NCBI GenBank assembly: GCA_027077795.1
Contig: JALWTT010000006.1
Coordinates: 521,781 to 585,780 of the forward strand
Reading direction: 5' to 3'
From: Thermotogaceae bacterium
Lineage (GTDB): Bacteria; Thermotogota; Thermotogae; Thermotogales; Thermotogaceae
DNA: 64,000 nucleotides
Numbering within the stretch: position 1 is the stretch's first letter; each line of letters starts with the position of its first letter. Shown here in pieces: positions 42,573 through 52,060 of this stretch. The notes beneath the pieces are model-generated. The model saw nothing but the letters and a program-made list of their open reading frames with translations, did no database searches and was not told the origin of the DNA. The position numbers and the translations under genes were made by a program.

Positions 42573-43371
42573 GAGTACTTGGAAAGAGCTCCCTTTCGAG
42601 GACTTTCAGTGGTTCATTCAAGAGGTTAAAAGAAAGTTCAATCTTGATCTGACGGGGTATAAACCCCAGAGGGTGAAAAGGAGAATAGAGATACTAATAA
42701 GAAAATGGGGGAAGAAGTCTTATCGAGAATATTTCAGTTTGATAACCCAGAATGAAAAGGCTCAGAAGGAGTTTCTGGATAGGCTCACGATAAATGTGAC
42801 GGAGTTTTTCAGGAATCCTGAAAAATGGTGGGAACTCCGTGATAAATACCTCCCTGCTCTTTTGAAGAAAAGTGGGGGGCACTTCAGAGCATGGAGTGCG
42901 GGGTGTTCGAGCGGTGAAGAGCCTTACTCCTTGGCGATATTACTCGAAGAGCTCAGAGCCCCCTCAACGGCGAAGATTCTGGCAACGGATCTGGATGTAA
43001 ACATACTTGCCAGGGCAAGGAAAGGAGAATATGAAGAGAGGTCTTTAACAAACATTCCAAAGAATTACCTCCAGAAGTATTTCGATTACAGAAATGGACT
43101 CTATTATGTTAAGCCAAACGTGAAAGCTAGAGTTAACTTCAGGAGGCATAATCTTCTTCAGGATAGTTTTGAAAACGGGTTTGATCTGATTTCGTGTAGA
43201 AACGTCGTTATCTATTTTGAAATGAAGGCGAAAGAGGAATTGTATAGAAAGTTTGCAGAATCTCTAAGACCAGGTGGGATAATATTTGTCGGTTCCACAG
43301 AAAGGATATTTAACTACCGGCAGATAGGGTTAGAGGTGGTCTCTCCATTCTTTTACAGGAAGGTGAAGTGA
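42514..43371 (+). CDS. cheR: CheR chemoreceptor methyltransferase
   Basis: A 285-residue CheR with canonical motifs: N-terminal helical domain (FEDFQWFIQEVKRKFNLDL and LTINVTEFFRNPEKWWEL), SAM motif WSAGCSSGEEPYSLAI, ATDLDVNILARARKGEYEERS, and CRNVVIYFEMKAKEELY. It is much closer to the family consensus than the CheR-TPR protein at 8691 and may be the housekeeping chemotaxis enzyme. The ATG at 42514 lies 59 bases inside the upstream gene. An N-terminal tail of about 25 Ser/Glu-rich residues precedes the domain. Confidence 0.94.
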   Translation: MSLGDSQGEKKNSGSAFSSESTWKELPFEDFQWFIQEVKRKFNLDLTGYKPQRVKRRIEILIRKWGKKSYREYFSLITQNEKAQKEFLDRLTINVTEFFRNPEKWWELRDKYLPALLKKSGGHFRAWSAGCSSGEEPYSLAILLEELRAPSTAKILATDLDVNILARARKGEYEERSLTNIPKNYLQKYFDYRNGLYYVKPNVKARVNFRRHNLLQDSFENGFDLISCRNVVIYFEMKAKEELYRKFAESLRPGGIIFVGSTERIFNYRQIGLEVVSPFFYRKVK

Positions 43372-43971
43372 TTGATCCTCGCCTTGGTGATCGTTCTCCT
43401 CTTAGATCAACTCACGAAGGCTATTATCGTAGAAGCGAGGATATTCAGGTTGACTCTCATTCCAGGCTTTCTCTGGCTTGAAAAGGCCTCGAATTCGGGA
43501 ATAGCCTTTGGAATGCTTTCCTCTTATTCTAATCAAGTGACCATCATAGATGTCGTAGTCATAGTGTTTTTAGCTATCTTTTACAGGCGCTTCTCCACCA
43601 CACAAAAAGTGGCGATTGGAATGATAATAGGAGGCGCTCTGGGGAATCTCGTGGATAGGATCAGATTCGGAAGAGTGGTTGACTTCATAAGAATGAGGTA
43701 TTATCCAGCTATATTCAACATCGCTGATACATTTATAGTCATAGGGGGTATTCTAATAGCCATTACATATCTCTGGGGTGATAGATTTGACTCTGAAAGT
43801 TACAGAGAGGGAGAAAGGATGGAGATTGGACAGATTTCTCCAAGAAAAGCTTCCAAGCTGGATATCGAGATCGATGATCCAGAGAGCTATAAGGGATGGC
43901 AAGGTGTTGGTGGATGGCTTGAGCAAGAAGCCAAGTTACAAGGTCAAGACTGGAGAAATAGTGGAAATTGA
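43372..43971 (+). CDS. lspA: Lipoprotein signal peptidase with unusual C-terminal tail
   Basis: Cleaves prolipoproteins at the lipobox after lipidation. The core (residues 1-140) has four membrane segments and the conserved motifs LLLDQLTK, NSGIAFGM, GNLVDR (catalytic Asp) and FNIADTFIVIG (catalytic Asp). The protein reaches 199 residues because its frame continues for about 60 residues after the last helix, through the start of rluD. Typical LspA ends soon after helix 4. The start is TTG at 43372. It would serve the four lipoproteins of the 24898-33782 cluster among others. Confidence 0.92.
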   Translation: MILALVIVLLLDQLTKAIIVEARIFRLTLIPGFLWLEKASNSGIAFGMLSSYSNQVTIIDVVVIVFLAIFYRRFSTTQKVAIGMIIGGALGNLVDRIRFGRVVDFIRMRYYPAIFNIADTFIVIGGILIAITYLWGDRFDSESYREGERMEIGQISPRKASKLDIEIDDPESYKGWQGVGGWLEQEAKLQGQDWRNSGN

Positions 43972-44710
43972 GACCCCTGAAAAACCCCAGGAGATTGAAG
44001 TTCTACCTGAGGACATCCCAATAGAAATAATCTACCAAGATAGTGATATAGTGGTTGTGAACAAGCCTCCTGGGATGATGGCTCATCCCATTCCGTCGAG
44101 GGTATCTGGAACTTTGGTAAACGCCTTACTCCATGCTGTCAGAGATTTTCAGGGTATCAGCGGTGAACTCAGGCCAGGAATTGTTCATCGGCTCGATAAG
44201 GACACGTCTGGCGTCATGGTTGTTGCAAAAAACGATTTTTCACATCTGAGTCTTTCAAGACAGTTTAGGGATAGGAAAACGAGGAAAGTTTACATAGCCC
44301 TCGCCAGAGGGAGAATAGAAAGAGACGAGTTTGATGTAAACGCTCCGATTGGAAGGCACCCCGTGATAAGGGTTAAAATGACGGTTAGAGCCGATGGGAG
44401 GGAATCGTATACCCACTTTAAAGTTTTGAAACGCTTTGGAGAGCTGGCGACACTGGTTTTAGCATTCCCAAGGACTGGAAGAACTCATCAAATAAGGTTG
44501 CATTTGAAACACGTTGGGAATCCCGTAATGGGGGATGAAGTTTATGGTAAAGCGGGTTTAGATAGAGTATATGGGATAAATCGCCAGATGCTCCATGCCT
44601 TGAGACTTGGCTTCTTCCATCCTAGAACGGGAAGGTGGATGGATTTCGTGGCCCCCATTCCGGAGGATTTCAAGCAAGCTGTTAAAGGCATTTATGATTC
44701 ATCGAGGTGA
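43787..44710 (+). CDS. rluD: RluD-type rRNA pseudouridine synthase
   Basis: A 307-residue enzyme that isomerises uridines in 23S rRNA. The N-terminal S4 RNA-binding domain (GWRLDRFLQEKLPSWISRSMIQRAIRDGKVLVDG) and the catalytic domain with HRLDKDTSGVMVV (catalytic Asp) and RTGRTHQIRLHLKHVGNPVMGD are clear. TTG at 43787 lies five bases after GGGGTGAT; GTG at 43778 is the alternative. The first 185 bases are also read out of frame as the lspA tail. The stop overlaps the following kinase's ribosome site. Confidence 0.95.
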   Translation: MTLKVTEREKGWRLDRFLQEKLPSWISRSMIQRAIRDGKVLVDGLSKKPSYKVKTGEIVEIETPEKPQEIEVLPEDIPIEIIYQDSDIVVVNKPPGMMAHPIPSRVSGTLVNALLHAVRDFQGISGELRPGIVHRLDKDTSGVMVVAKNDFSHLSLSRQFRDRKTRKVYIALARGRIERDEFDVNAPIGRHPVIRVKMTVRADGRESYTHFKVLKRFGELATLVLAFPRTGRTHQIRLHLKHVGNPVMGDEVYGKAGLDRVYGINRQMLHALRLGFFHPRTGRWMDFVAPIPEDFKQAVKGIYDSSR

Positions 44711-44715
44711 GAAAC

Positions 44716-45666
44716 ATGAAATACATATTGTGTGCAGGTGAAGCCCTTTTCGATTTTATCTCACAAGATTCCGGAAAAAGCTTGAGAGATTCCGAACTTT
44801 TCAGGAGGAGACCCGGGGGAGCGCCGATGAATACCGCTGTTGGGCTCTCGAGACTCGGAAATCGCGTGAAGTTTTTGAGCAAACTCTCGTCCGATCAGTT
44901 TGGAGAAGCACTGAAAGAGTTCATGAAAAAGGAGGGAGTGGAGACAGACCTTATCAAGCTGTCCAAGGGATTGAAAACCACTTTGGCCTTCGTCGCAGTA
45001 GACGAAAGTGGAAAGCCGGATTTCACTTTCTACAGGGAACAAGCTGCAGATATGAACCTCAGACGAGAGGAGCTCAGGATAGATCCTTCTGAAGTCTCCG
45101 TGTATCATTTTGGATCCATATCCCTAATAGAAGGTCCTTCCTCTGAAACATTTTTGTCCTTGTTCGAAGAACTGAGGGAATTCTCCATAACATCGTTCGA
45201 TCCAAACATCAGAAAAAGCCTCATAAAGGACAGAAAAACTTATCTTGACAAGATAAGAGGAGTTTTGGAAAGAGCCCATATAGTGAAACTCAGCGATGAG
45301 GACATGAGTTTCATCTCAGGTTATGATGACATTGAAAAGTTCGTTAGAAAATACAGGAGGTTTGATAAGGTCACCATCATGACGATGGGAGAAAAGGGAT
45401 CTGTGGTCCACTTCAATGGAAAGGTTCGCCAACAAAAGGCTTGGGCTCCTTCAGAAGTAGTGGATACCACTGGATGTGGGGATGCTTTCATAGCGGGATT
45501 CCTCCATGTGATAAACAGGGATGGTATCAATTGGGAATCGGTGAAAAGAGCTCAGACTTTTGGAACAGTCTCAGCTGGGATAGTTGCAACTAGAGTGGGG
45601 GCAGCTTCTGCCATGCCTAGCCTTGGGGATATTGAAAAGTATGAGGAGGGATTTGAATGGATTTGA
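44716..45666 (+). CDS. PfkB-family carbohydrate kinase (fructokinase / KDG kinase-like)
   Basis: A 316-residue ribokinase-fold enzyme. It has the N-terminal GEALFDF, the GGAPMNTAVGLSRLG substrate motif, and the C-terminal DTTGCGDAFIAGFLH with catalytic Asp (Cys in place of the more usual Ala). Pattern is closest to fructokinase/2-keto-3-deoxygluconate kinase; substrate unknown. ATG at 44716 follows GAGGTGA. It overlaps the aldolase gene that follows, suggesting the two enzymes act on the same sugar. Confidence 0.9.
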   Translation: MKYILCAGEALFDFISQDSGKSLRDSELFRRRPGGAPMNTAVGLSRLGNRVKFLSKLSSDQFGEALKEFMKKEGVETDLIKLSKGLKTTLAFVAVDESGKPDFTFYREQAADMNLRREELRIDPSEVSVYHFGSISLIEGPSSETFLSLFEELREFSITSFDPNIRKSLIKDRKTYLDKIRGVLERAHIVKLSDEDMSFISGYDDIEKFVRKYRRFDKVTIMTMGEKGSVVHFNGKVRQQKAWAPSEVVDTTGCGDAFIAGFLHVINRDGINWESVKRAQTFGTVSAGIVATRVGAASAMPSLGDIEKYEEGFEWI

Positions 45667-46310
45667 AACGAGATGTCCTGAACGCGGCGAAGTTTATAAG
45701 TAGAACCAACCTAGTGGCAGGCACATGGGGAAACGTCAGTGCAAGGAATGAAAGTGAGATATTCATAACCCCTTCAGGAGTTCCATACGATACCCTCAAA
45801 GAAGAGGAAATAGCCGTAGTGGATCTCGAGAGCGGAGAACAAATAGCCGGTCTCGAGAAAGCTTCGTCGGAACTCCCGATGCACATTCAGATATACAGGG
45901 ATCATCCAGAAGTGAGAGCAATAGTCCACTTTCATTCTGTTTATGCCTCGGTGTTTGCGTCTATGAGATTGCCCATACCTTGTTATGTCGAAGATCAGGC
46001 TCAGATAATTGGGGGAGACATAGAAGCCGCGGAGTACGCACCTCCAGGTAGCTGGGAACTCGCAAAGAACGTTTCTGAAACTTTAAAAGATAAGTTTGGA
46101 GCCCTGCTGGCCAATCATGGTGCAGTGGCCGTTGGAAGGAACATGAAAGAGGCAATTATAGCAGCACAGATCATAGAGAAGAGCGCTCAGATAGCGGCTA
46201 TAGTTGAAGGAAAGGGAAAAAAGTTGCCGGGAGATGATATAAAGAGGCTCAGAAGGCTTTACCTCAGGTCTTACTCGAGAGGATTTGTGAAAGGTCCACA
46301 GGAGGTCTGA
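45657..46310 (+). CDS. Class II aldolase (fuculose/rhamnulose-1-phosphate aldolase type)
   Basis: A 217-residue zinc aldolase. Zn ligands H91 and H93 (HFHS) and H154 (NHG), with catalytic Glu72 in SSELPMH, plus the phosphate-binding GTWGNVSAR and TPSGVPYD motifs, match the L-fuculose-phosphate aldolase family. Together with the preceding PfkB kinase it forms a phosphorylation-cleavage pair for a deoxy- or keto-sugar. ATG at 45657 overlaps the kinase end. It converges on smc with one base between stop codons. Confidence 0.92.
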   Translation: MDLKRDVLNAAKFISRTNLVAGTWGNVSARNESEIFITPSGVPYDTLKEEEIAVVDLESGEQIAGLEKASSELPMHIQIYRDHPEVRAIVHFHSVYASVFASMRLPIPCYVEDQAQIIGGDIEAAEYAPPGSWELAKNVSETLKDKFGALLANHGAVAVGRNMKEAIIAAQIIEKSAQIAAIVEGKGKKLPGDDIKRLRRLYLRSYSRGFVKGPQEV

Positions 46311-46311
46311 A

Positions 46312-49300
46312 TTAGACTTCCACAACCCCAGTGGATTTTGACAATTCCACAGGAATGACAACAGAAGTACCGTTAGCCATGGTTATGCCGTGAAGCACAT
46401 CGGCACTTTCCATGACTATCTTGTTGTGAGTTATCACGAGAAATTGGGTATTCTTCGAAGCGTTTTTCAAGAACAAAGCAAACCTTTCAGCGTTGTAATC
46501 GTCGAGTGGGCCATCGACCTCATCGAGAACGTAGAATGGGCTGGGGTTAACCTGAAGGAATGAGAACAAAAGTGCTATAGCAACTAGGGCTTTTTCACCG
46601 CCAGACAGCAATTGCAATTTCTGAGCCTTTCTGCCAGGTTTTCTTATGAATATATCTAACTCCGCTTCGAACACATCATCTCCCACTAGTCTGATAGCAC
46701 CTTCACCGCCGAAGAAAAGTTCTTTTATGTATCTGAAAAAGTTCATATTCACTTTTTTGAAAACCTCCATGAATCTTTTCTTAGCCTCTCCCTCAGTTTC
46801 TTTCATTATCTCCTCCAGTTTTTTCTTCGCATTTTCAAGGTCTTCTTTTCTCTCCTGGAGATCTCTATATTCCTCTTGGAGCTTTTCGTACTCGTTTATT
46901 GCCTCTAGATCTACTGGCCCAAGGTACTTGATCTTGTTTTGAAGATCTTTCATCTCATCCTCTAGAGATTCCAACTCCTCATCGGATATCCTCTCAACTT
47001 TGACATCTTCTGGGATTTCTTCCAGGTATCTTGATATCCTCATTGCACTTGTCTGAAGATCCATCTCTAAAGAATGGATGAGTTCTTTCACTTTTTCCCT
47101 TTCTTCCTTTAATTTCTCCATTCGGCTTTCCACATTTTGCATCTCTTCCAAAATTTTTCCCTTGTCCTCATGATGTCCAGAGACATTTCCAAAAAGCTCT
47201 TCATATTCCTTGGAAAGTGTCCTCAGCTCTCTGTCCGTTTCTTCAACCATGTCTTTGACACTTGATATCTCTTCGTCCAGTTTTCTCATTTCTCCTTCCA
47301 AGTTCAAGGAAGATCTTTCCACGTCATCCAATCTTTCCTTGGTATCCACCATCTCTTTATCATAGTTTCTCAGCTTCTCTCCGGTTTCTCCAAGTTTCAC
47401 CGTTTCTTCTATGATCCGTGAGTTGAGCTCTTCAAGTCTCTTTCTATACTTCTCTACTTCTCTTGAGAAATCTCCTGCTTGTTTTTCAAGATTCTTTATA
47501 ACCTTTCGTTTCTCAACGATTTCCTCTGATATTCTCTCCAATCTTGCACTCATCCCAGATATCTTTGCCTGATAATCCTGTTGCAGTTTCTCAAGATTCT
47601 CCTGCTCTTTTTCCAGTTCTTTTGAAGATTTTAGAAGCTCCTCAAGGACTCTTTTGGTACTCCTGCTCTTTGAAATCAATTCGGAGATTTCCATTTCCAC
47701 TGTTTCTTCCTGAACCCTGAGATCTTTCAACTCATCATCGATATCTTCAATCCTTCTGGATACCTCCTTCATCTGCTGATTTATATAGGCTAGTTCTTCT
47801 CTTATCTTTCTAAGCCTTATCTTTCTTCCAAGTAGTGGTTCTTCTCTTCTAGAAGTCCCTCCGCTTATCGCACCTTTTCCACTTATGAGTTCACCATCGA
47901 GTGTAGCTATCCTAGACCTTATCCTAAACCTCTTCTTGACATCTATTGCGTCATCCATTGTTTTGACCACTATGTCACTACCAAATAGGTGTGCAGGGAG
48001 TTTTTCAAATCCTGTTGGAACTCTGACGAGATCGATGGCGTATCCAACGAAGCCCGGGTGTGATTCCACTTCCGGAATGGACGAAAAGCGCCCTTCTATG
48101 AGATCCAAAGGAAGGAAGGTGGCTCTACCTGATCTGCTCTTCTTCAGAAAATTTATTATGTTTTTTGCGGTATCCGCATCCTTCACGACGATGTTTTGAG
48201 AACTTCCACCGAGCAATGCTCCTATCGCAAACTCGTACTCCTCGTCTACTTCTACCACATTTGCTACGACATCGTAAAGCCCCTTGAAATCTCCCTTTTT
48301 GGAAAAGATTTCTCTAACAGCCCTGGAATAACCTTCATAATTTTCTAGCTGTCTTTCAACAGATCTGAGCTCGCCGAGCAGTTCGTTCTTTCTCCTGAGG
48401 ATTGCGTTCATTTCACTCAGAAGCTCTTCCTTTTCCTGAGATATTTCAGCCTTTTTCGATCTCACAATTTCCAGTTCTTCCCTAAGCTCCTTCTCCCTCT
48501 CTGAGCTTTCCTCCATGCTTTTCATCATTTCTTCTATTTCCATTCGTAGACCCTCTATCCTTTCTCTCTTTTGAGAAATCTGTCTATCTATAAGGGTGAG
48601 CTTGTTCTTGAAATCCTCTACACTCTCAGATAATCTCTGCTTCTCCCCATCGAGATGAACTATATCTTTTTCAGCTCTAGCTATCTCTTCTCTGATTCTC
48701 AATGCCTTTCTCTCACTCTCAGAAAACCTAGATGCTATCTCGTTCTTTTTCACTTCTAATTTTTCAACTCTTTCTTTCCTGATGTTGAACTCTTCCTTCA
48801 AACTAGAGAGTATGACCGATATTTCCTCTTTCCTCTTTTTAAGTTTCTCTTTTTCCTCCTTTAAAGCGTTTAGTTTTGTGGATTCTTCTATGTATTTTCC
48901 TTCAAGTTCTGAAAGCCTTCTTTGATATATTCCTTTCAATTCGGATAGATGCCTTCGCCTCTTGTCGTATTCTTCGAGCATCTTTGTGAAGGATCTGATC
49001 TTCTCATCCATCTCCTCGGCTTTCTGCCTCAAGGTGGTCCAATTGCTTTCAACTTCTATAAGCTCTTTTCTGGTGCTTTTTAACTTACCCTCAGCTTTCT
49101 CGAGCTCTCTTTCCAATACACTCTTCCTCTCCTTTTCCCTCATCAAGAGATTTCCATAGTATTCTTTTTTAACTTCATCCAGTCTTTCCGAATATTCCAG
49201 ATACCTCTCAGCCCTCTTGGCTTTTAAATACAGAGACTTGATCATCTTTTCACGCTCATAAAGTATGTTCGATATAGCTGCGAGGTTGCTCTCAACGGAT

Positions 49301-49824
49301 TCGAGTTTTTGAAGGGTCTCCTTTTTCTTTTCCCTGTAAAAAGCCGTTCCTGCAGCCTCCTCAAAGAGATCCCTGAGCTCTTTAGAAGAGGCCATCACGA
49401 GTTTATCAACCTGGCCTTGTTCGATAAGGGAGTAAAAATCTTTCCCGATCCCAGTTCCAGAAAACAGATCTCTGATATCTTTAAGCCTGACTGAATTACC
49501 GTTTATGTAAAAACTGCTCTTACCCTCGCTGGTTATCTCTCTAGCAATACTTATCTCTTCTCCGTTTTTTTCGAAAACCATTTCGACGTATGCTTTCCTC
49601 GCCGGAGGTATGCTTTCAGAGCCCGAGAATATCAGATCGTATTTATCATCCGCTCTCAGATTTTTCAAAGAGTGCCCCCCAGTAACCCATCTGATCGCAT
49701 CCAATATGTTCGATTTTCCAGAGCCATTTGGTCCGACGATAGCCGTTATTCCGTTGGAGACTTCCAAAACAGTTGGATTTGCAAACGATTTAAAGCCCTG
49801 AATGAAAATTCTCTTAAGCCTCAT
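46312..49824 (-). CDS. smc: Chromosome partition protein SMC
   Basis: A 1170-residue SMC ATPase that organises and segregates the chromosome. Head: Walker A GPNGSGKSNI (31-40), signature LLSGGEKALVAIALLF and Walker B FYVLDEVDGPLDDYNAERF at the C-terminus. Two long coiled-coil arms flank a hinge near residues 510-650 (FKGLYDVVANVVEV, FAIGALLGGSSQNIVV, GRATFLPLDLI, ISGGTSRREEPLLGRK). ATG at 49824 overlaps the end of the upstream S41-like gene by four bases. No scpA or scpB is adjacent. Confidence 0.98.
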   Translation of the reverse strand: MRLKRIFIQGFKSFANPTVLEVSNGITAIVGPNGSGKSNILDAIRWVTGGHSLKNLRADDKYDLIFSGSESIPPARKAYVEMVFEKNGEEISIAREITSEGKSSFYINGNSVRLKDIRDLFSGTGIGKDFYSLIEQGQVDKLVMASSKELRDLFEEAAGTAFYREKKKETLQKLESVESNLAAISNILYEREKMIKSLYLKAKRAERYLEYSERLDEVKKEYYGNLLMREKERKSVLERELEKAEGKLKSTRKELIEVESNWTTLRQKAEEMDEKIRSFTKMLEEYDKRRRHLSELKGIYQRRLSELEGKYIEESTKLNALKEEKEKLKKRKEEISVILSSLKEEFNIRKERVEKLEVKKNEIASRFSESERKALRIREEIARAEKDIVHLDGEKQRLSESVEDFKNKLTLIDRQISQKRERIEGLRMEIEEMMKSMEESSEREKELREELEIVRSKKAEISQEKEELLSEMNAILRRKNELLGELRSVERQLENYEGYSRAVREIFSKKGDFKGLYDVVANVVEVDEEYEFAIGALLGGSSQNIVVKDADTAKNIINFLKKSRSGRATFLPLDLIEGRFSSIPEVESHPGFVGYAIDLVRVPTGFEKLPAHLFGSDIVVKTMDDAIDVKKRFRIRSRIATLDGELISGKGAISGGTSRREEPLLGRKIRLRKIREELAYINQQMKEVSRRIEDIDDELKDLRVQEETVEMEISELISKSRSTKRVLEELLKSSKELEKEQENLEKLQQDYQAKISGMSARLERISEEIVEKRKVIKNLEKQAGDFSREVEKYRKRLEELNSRIIEETVKLGETGEKLRNYDKEMVDTKERLDDVERSSLNLEGEMRKLDEEISSVKDMVEETDRELRTLSKEYEELFGNVSGHHEDKGKILEEMQNVESRMEKLKEEREKVKELIHSLEMDLQTSAMRISRYLEEIPEDVKVERISDEELESLEDEMKDLQNKIKYLGPVDLEAINEYEKLQEEYRDLQERKEDLENAKKKLEEIMKETEGEAKKRFMEVFKKVNMNFFRYIKELFFGGEGAIRLVGDDVFEAELDIFIRKPGRKAQKLQLLSGGEKALVAIALLFSFLQVNPSPFYVLDEVDGPLDDYNAERFALFLKNASKNTQFLVITHNKIVMESADVLHGITMANGTSVVIPVELSKSTGVVEV

Positions 49825-51095
49825 TTGATCACCTCAATGGCTTTCTTCAAAATGGAATCAGCTTTTCCGGATATTCTCTTCGAATACTCTCCGAAGTTTT
49901 CATTCAAAGGTACATCTATTCTAAGTCTATCTAAATATTTCATTTTTGCGCAGGAGATGGTGAAGTACATTCCAACGGAAGGGAGACTCTTGTAGTGAAC
50001 ATTGAAGAATCTAAAATTCCCAATATCCGGTTTCTCTCCAGCAATTGTCGCCACTTTTGACAAGAGAAGAGCGGCATCATAAGCCTCATCAAGTGTTCTT
50101 CGATTTACCAAAACAAGGATCCTTCCATTGAAAAAAGGTTTCTCGGGGTTTATTTTAACGCTTTCCACCTGACTCTTTCCAGTACATACCTGATTTTTCG
50201 CGAATGTCACTTCTCTTCTGAAGGAAACTGTCTTATTCACGAGGTGCTTTATTAAGACTTCAACCATTTTCCAGCTCCCTCCGGCGTTGTCTCGAAGATC
50301 TACTATCAAAGGTCTTCCCTCTTTTGCCAGTTTTTCGACATCATCTTCAAAATTCTGGATGTCCTGACCCCACATGGAAAAGCTCTGAATTTTCAATATA
50401 TTTATCCCTTCTTTTTCAGTGAGCTCGAATGGTTCTTCATAACCATAGTACTTGTTTCTCAATTCCCTGTACTTGGATATGGGTAAGCTATAAATCTTCC
50501 TGCGCTTTCCGCCTATCTTTAAAGGGTACCATTCTTTCCTTTGAATACTTGGGAGTCTAAAAACAAATTGTTCCGCCGATTCTTCCCACTGAGCTTCACT
50601 TTCTGCACCAACATAGTTCTTCAACCATTCTAAGAATTCCGTAGAGGTCATTTTATCGAACGTCTCTATTTCTGATCCATTTTTGACATATGGAGATACT
50701 GAATCATAAGCAAGCAATTTTCCCTCCCTTATGGCAACTTTGAATGGCAAGACTGGCATATAATCTGGCATTCCGAAATGGACACGACTTTCATGATCTT
50801 CAAGAAGAGCAAATATAGGCTGTATTAGTAAAAAGAAATCCATTCGATGCATCCTTTTGATTGATTTCTCAGCATGTTCAATTGCTTTTTCAAACTTCTC
50901 TCTTGGATTCTTCCAAAAAGGATCCACATGTTCATAGACCATCGCCTTCACACTTCTGAAATCCCTTTCAAGCCATCTTGAGTCAATTCTTCTTTTACTC
51001 GTGGATCCGACGATCAAAAGCCAAACCACCGGGATGAGTGCAATAACCACCAGAACGTAAGCTAGCTTTTTTAAATTATCGTTCCAACTTCTCAA
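49821..51095 (-). CDS. S41-like (C-terminal processing) protein without the expected serine
   Basis: A 424-residue protein with one N-terminal membrane anchor (LAYVLVVIALIPVVWLLIVG). The C-terminal half resembles the S41 peptidase core: LIVDLRDNAGGSWKMVEVL is the family motif before the active site. The following strand reads ILVLVNRRTLDEAYDAALLL, where S41 enzymes have Thr-x-Ser-(Ser/Ala)-(Ala/Glu); the Ser is replaced (TLDEA), so it is likely non-catalytic. No PDZ domain is evident. It sits between hisC and smc with four-base overlaps on both sides. Confidence 0.75.
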   Translation of the reverse strand: MRSWNDNLKKLAYVLVVIALIPVVWLLIVGSTSKRRIDSRWLERDFRSVKAMVYEHVDPFWKNPREKFEKAIEHAEKSIKRMHRMDFFLLIQPIFALLEDHESRVHFGMPDYMPVLPFKVAIREGKLLAYDSVSPYVKNGSEIETFDKMTSTEFLEWLKNYVGAESEAQWEESAEQFVFRLPSIQRKEWYPLKIGGKRRKIYSLPISKYRELRNKYYGYEEPFELTEKEGINILKIQSFSMWGQDIQNFEDDVEKLAKEGRPLIVDLRDNAGGSWKMVEVLIKHLVNKTVSFRREVTFAKNQVCTGKSQVESVKINPEKPFFNGRILVLVNRRTLDEAYDAALLLSKVATIAGEKPDIGNFRFFNVHYKSLPSVGMYFTISCAKMKYLDRLRIDVPLNENFGEYSKRISGKADSILKKAIEVIK

Positions 51096-52060
51096 ATTTT
51101 TAGTACCTCCTTGAGAGCTTGCAAGAACATCTCATTCTCTTCTCTCTTTCCCACAGATACCCTTATTCCCCCCCATAGCACCCTAACAAAAACATGCCTC
51201 TTTTCCAGTTCATTTTTGATCTCATCGGCGTTCCCAACCTTAAAGTACAGAAAGTTTGTCTGAGATGGGAAAGGTTTCAACCCCATGGCTTTGAGTTCTT
51301 CCTCCAGCTTCTTCCTTTCCATTTCGATTTCTTTTATTTTTCCAAGGAATACATCTCTTCTCCTCAAGATTTCCTGTGCCAGTTTCATAACGAGAGATGG
51401 AATGTTGTATGGGTTTCTCTTAGAATTCACTTTTCTGATCATTTCGGGATTGGCTATTATGTATCCAAACCTTTGCCCTGCGAAGGCAAAAGCTTTAGAA
51501 AAAGTTCTAATCACAACCAAATTGGAAAAATCTCTCAGAAGATTCACGGATGTCACCCATGAAAACTCAAAGTAAGCTTCGTCTATCACAACCGTGGCAG
51601 GGCTACTTAAAAGCCTTTCAATTTCATCGAAGCTAAAATGGTGTCCCGTTGGATTGTTCGGATTCGGCAGAAACACCATGTCTCCCTCTTTGAGCTCAAC
51701 ATTGGGAACCCTCAGATCGCCTATCAAAGGAGGATCGTGCACATTGAGTTCATGAGCTTTTGAAAGCGTATAGTAAAAGTAATAAGTAGGAGGAAAAATC
51801 ACCACTCTTTGTGGTCTTAACATCATGAGAAGACTGATCCCTCCATCGGCTCCTGGTGTCACCGTTATCCAATCCTCGTTTATAAAATCTGCTCTGGAGG
51901 TCTCCTTTACATATCTAACCAGAGATTCTTTCAGCTCATGGGTCGGAGCTTTTGTGTATCTTGCCACATAATCTCCTTCAATTTCTCGCGCCACTTTCAT
52001 GAGAATATCCTTTGGAAATCCAAAAGGATTCTCATTGTGAGAAAGTCTTGCTTCTCTCAT
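51092..52060 (-). CDS. hisC: Histidinol-phosphate aminotransferase-like protein
   Basis: A 322-residue class I/II aminotransferase. N-terminal [40 protein letters not shown], and the PLP lysine in [15 protein letters not shown] are typical of HisC. No other his genes lie near. ATG at 52060 overlaps the cysS stop (AATGA) with GGAG nine bases upstream; an ATG at 52075 would add five residues. It may also act on aromatic amino acids, as HisC-like enzymes do. Confidence 0.9.
   Translation of the reverse strand: MREARLSHNENPFGFPKDILMKVAREIEGDYVARYTKAPTHELKESLVRYVKETSRADFINEDWITVTPGADGGISLLMMLRPQRVVIFPPTYYFYYTLSKAHELNVHDPPLIGDLRVPNVELKEGDMVFLPNPNNPTGHHFSFDEIERLLSSPATVVIDEAYFEFSWVTSVNLLRDFSNLVVIRTFSKAFAFAGQRFGYIIANPEMIRKVNSKRNPYNIPSLVMKLAQEILRRRDVFLGKIKEIEMERKKLEEELKAMGLKPFPSQTNFLYFKVGNADEIKNELEKRHVFVRVLWGGIRVSVGKREENEMFLQALKEVLKI

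Noticed and set aside
51092..52060. Part of a histidine operon
   Set aside because: No other his genes are adjacent; neighbours are cysS and an S41-like protein, so this is an isolated hisC-like gene.
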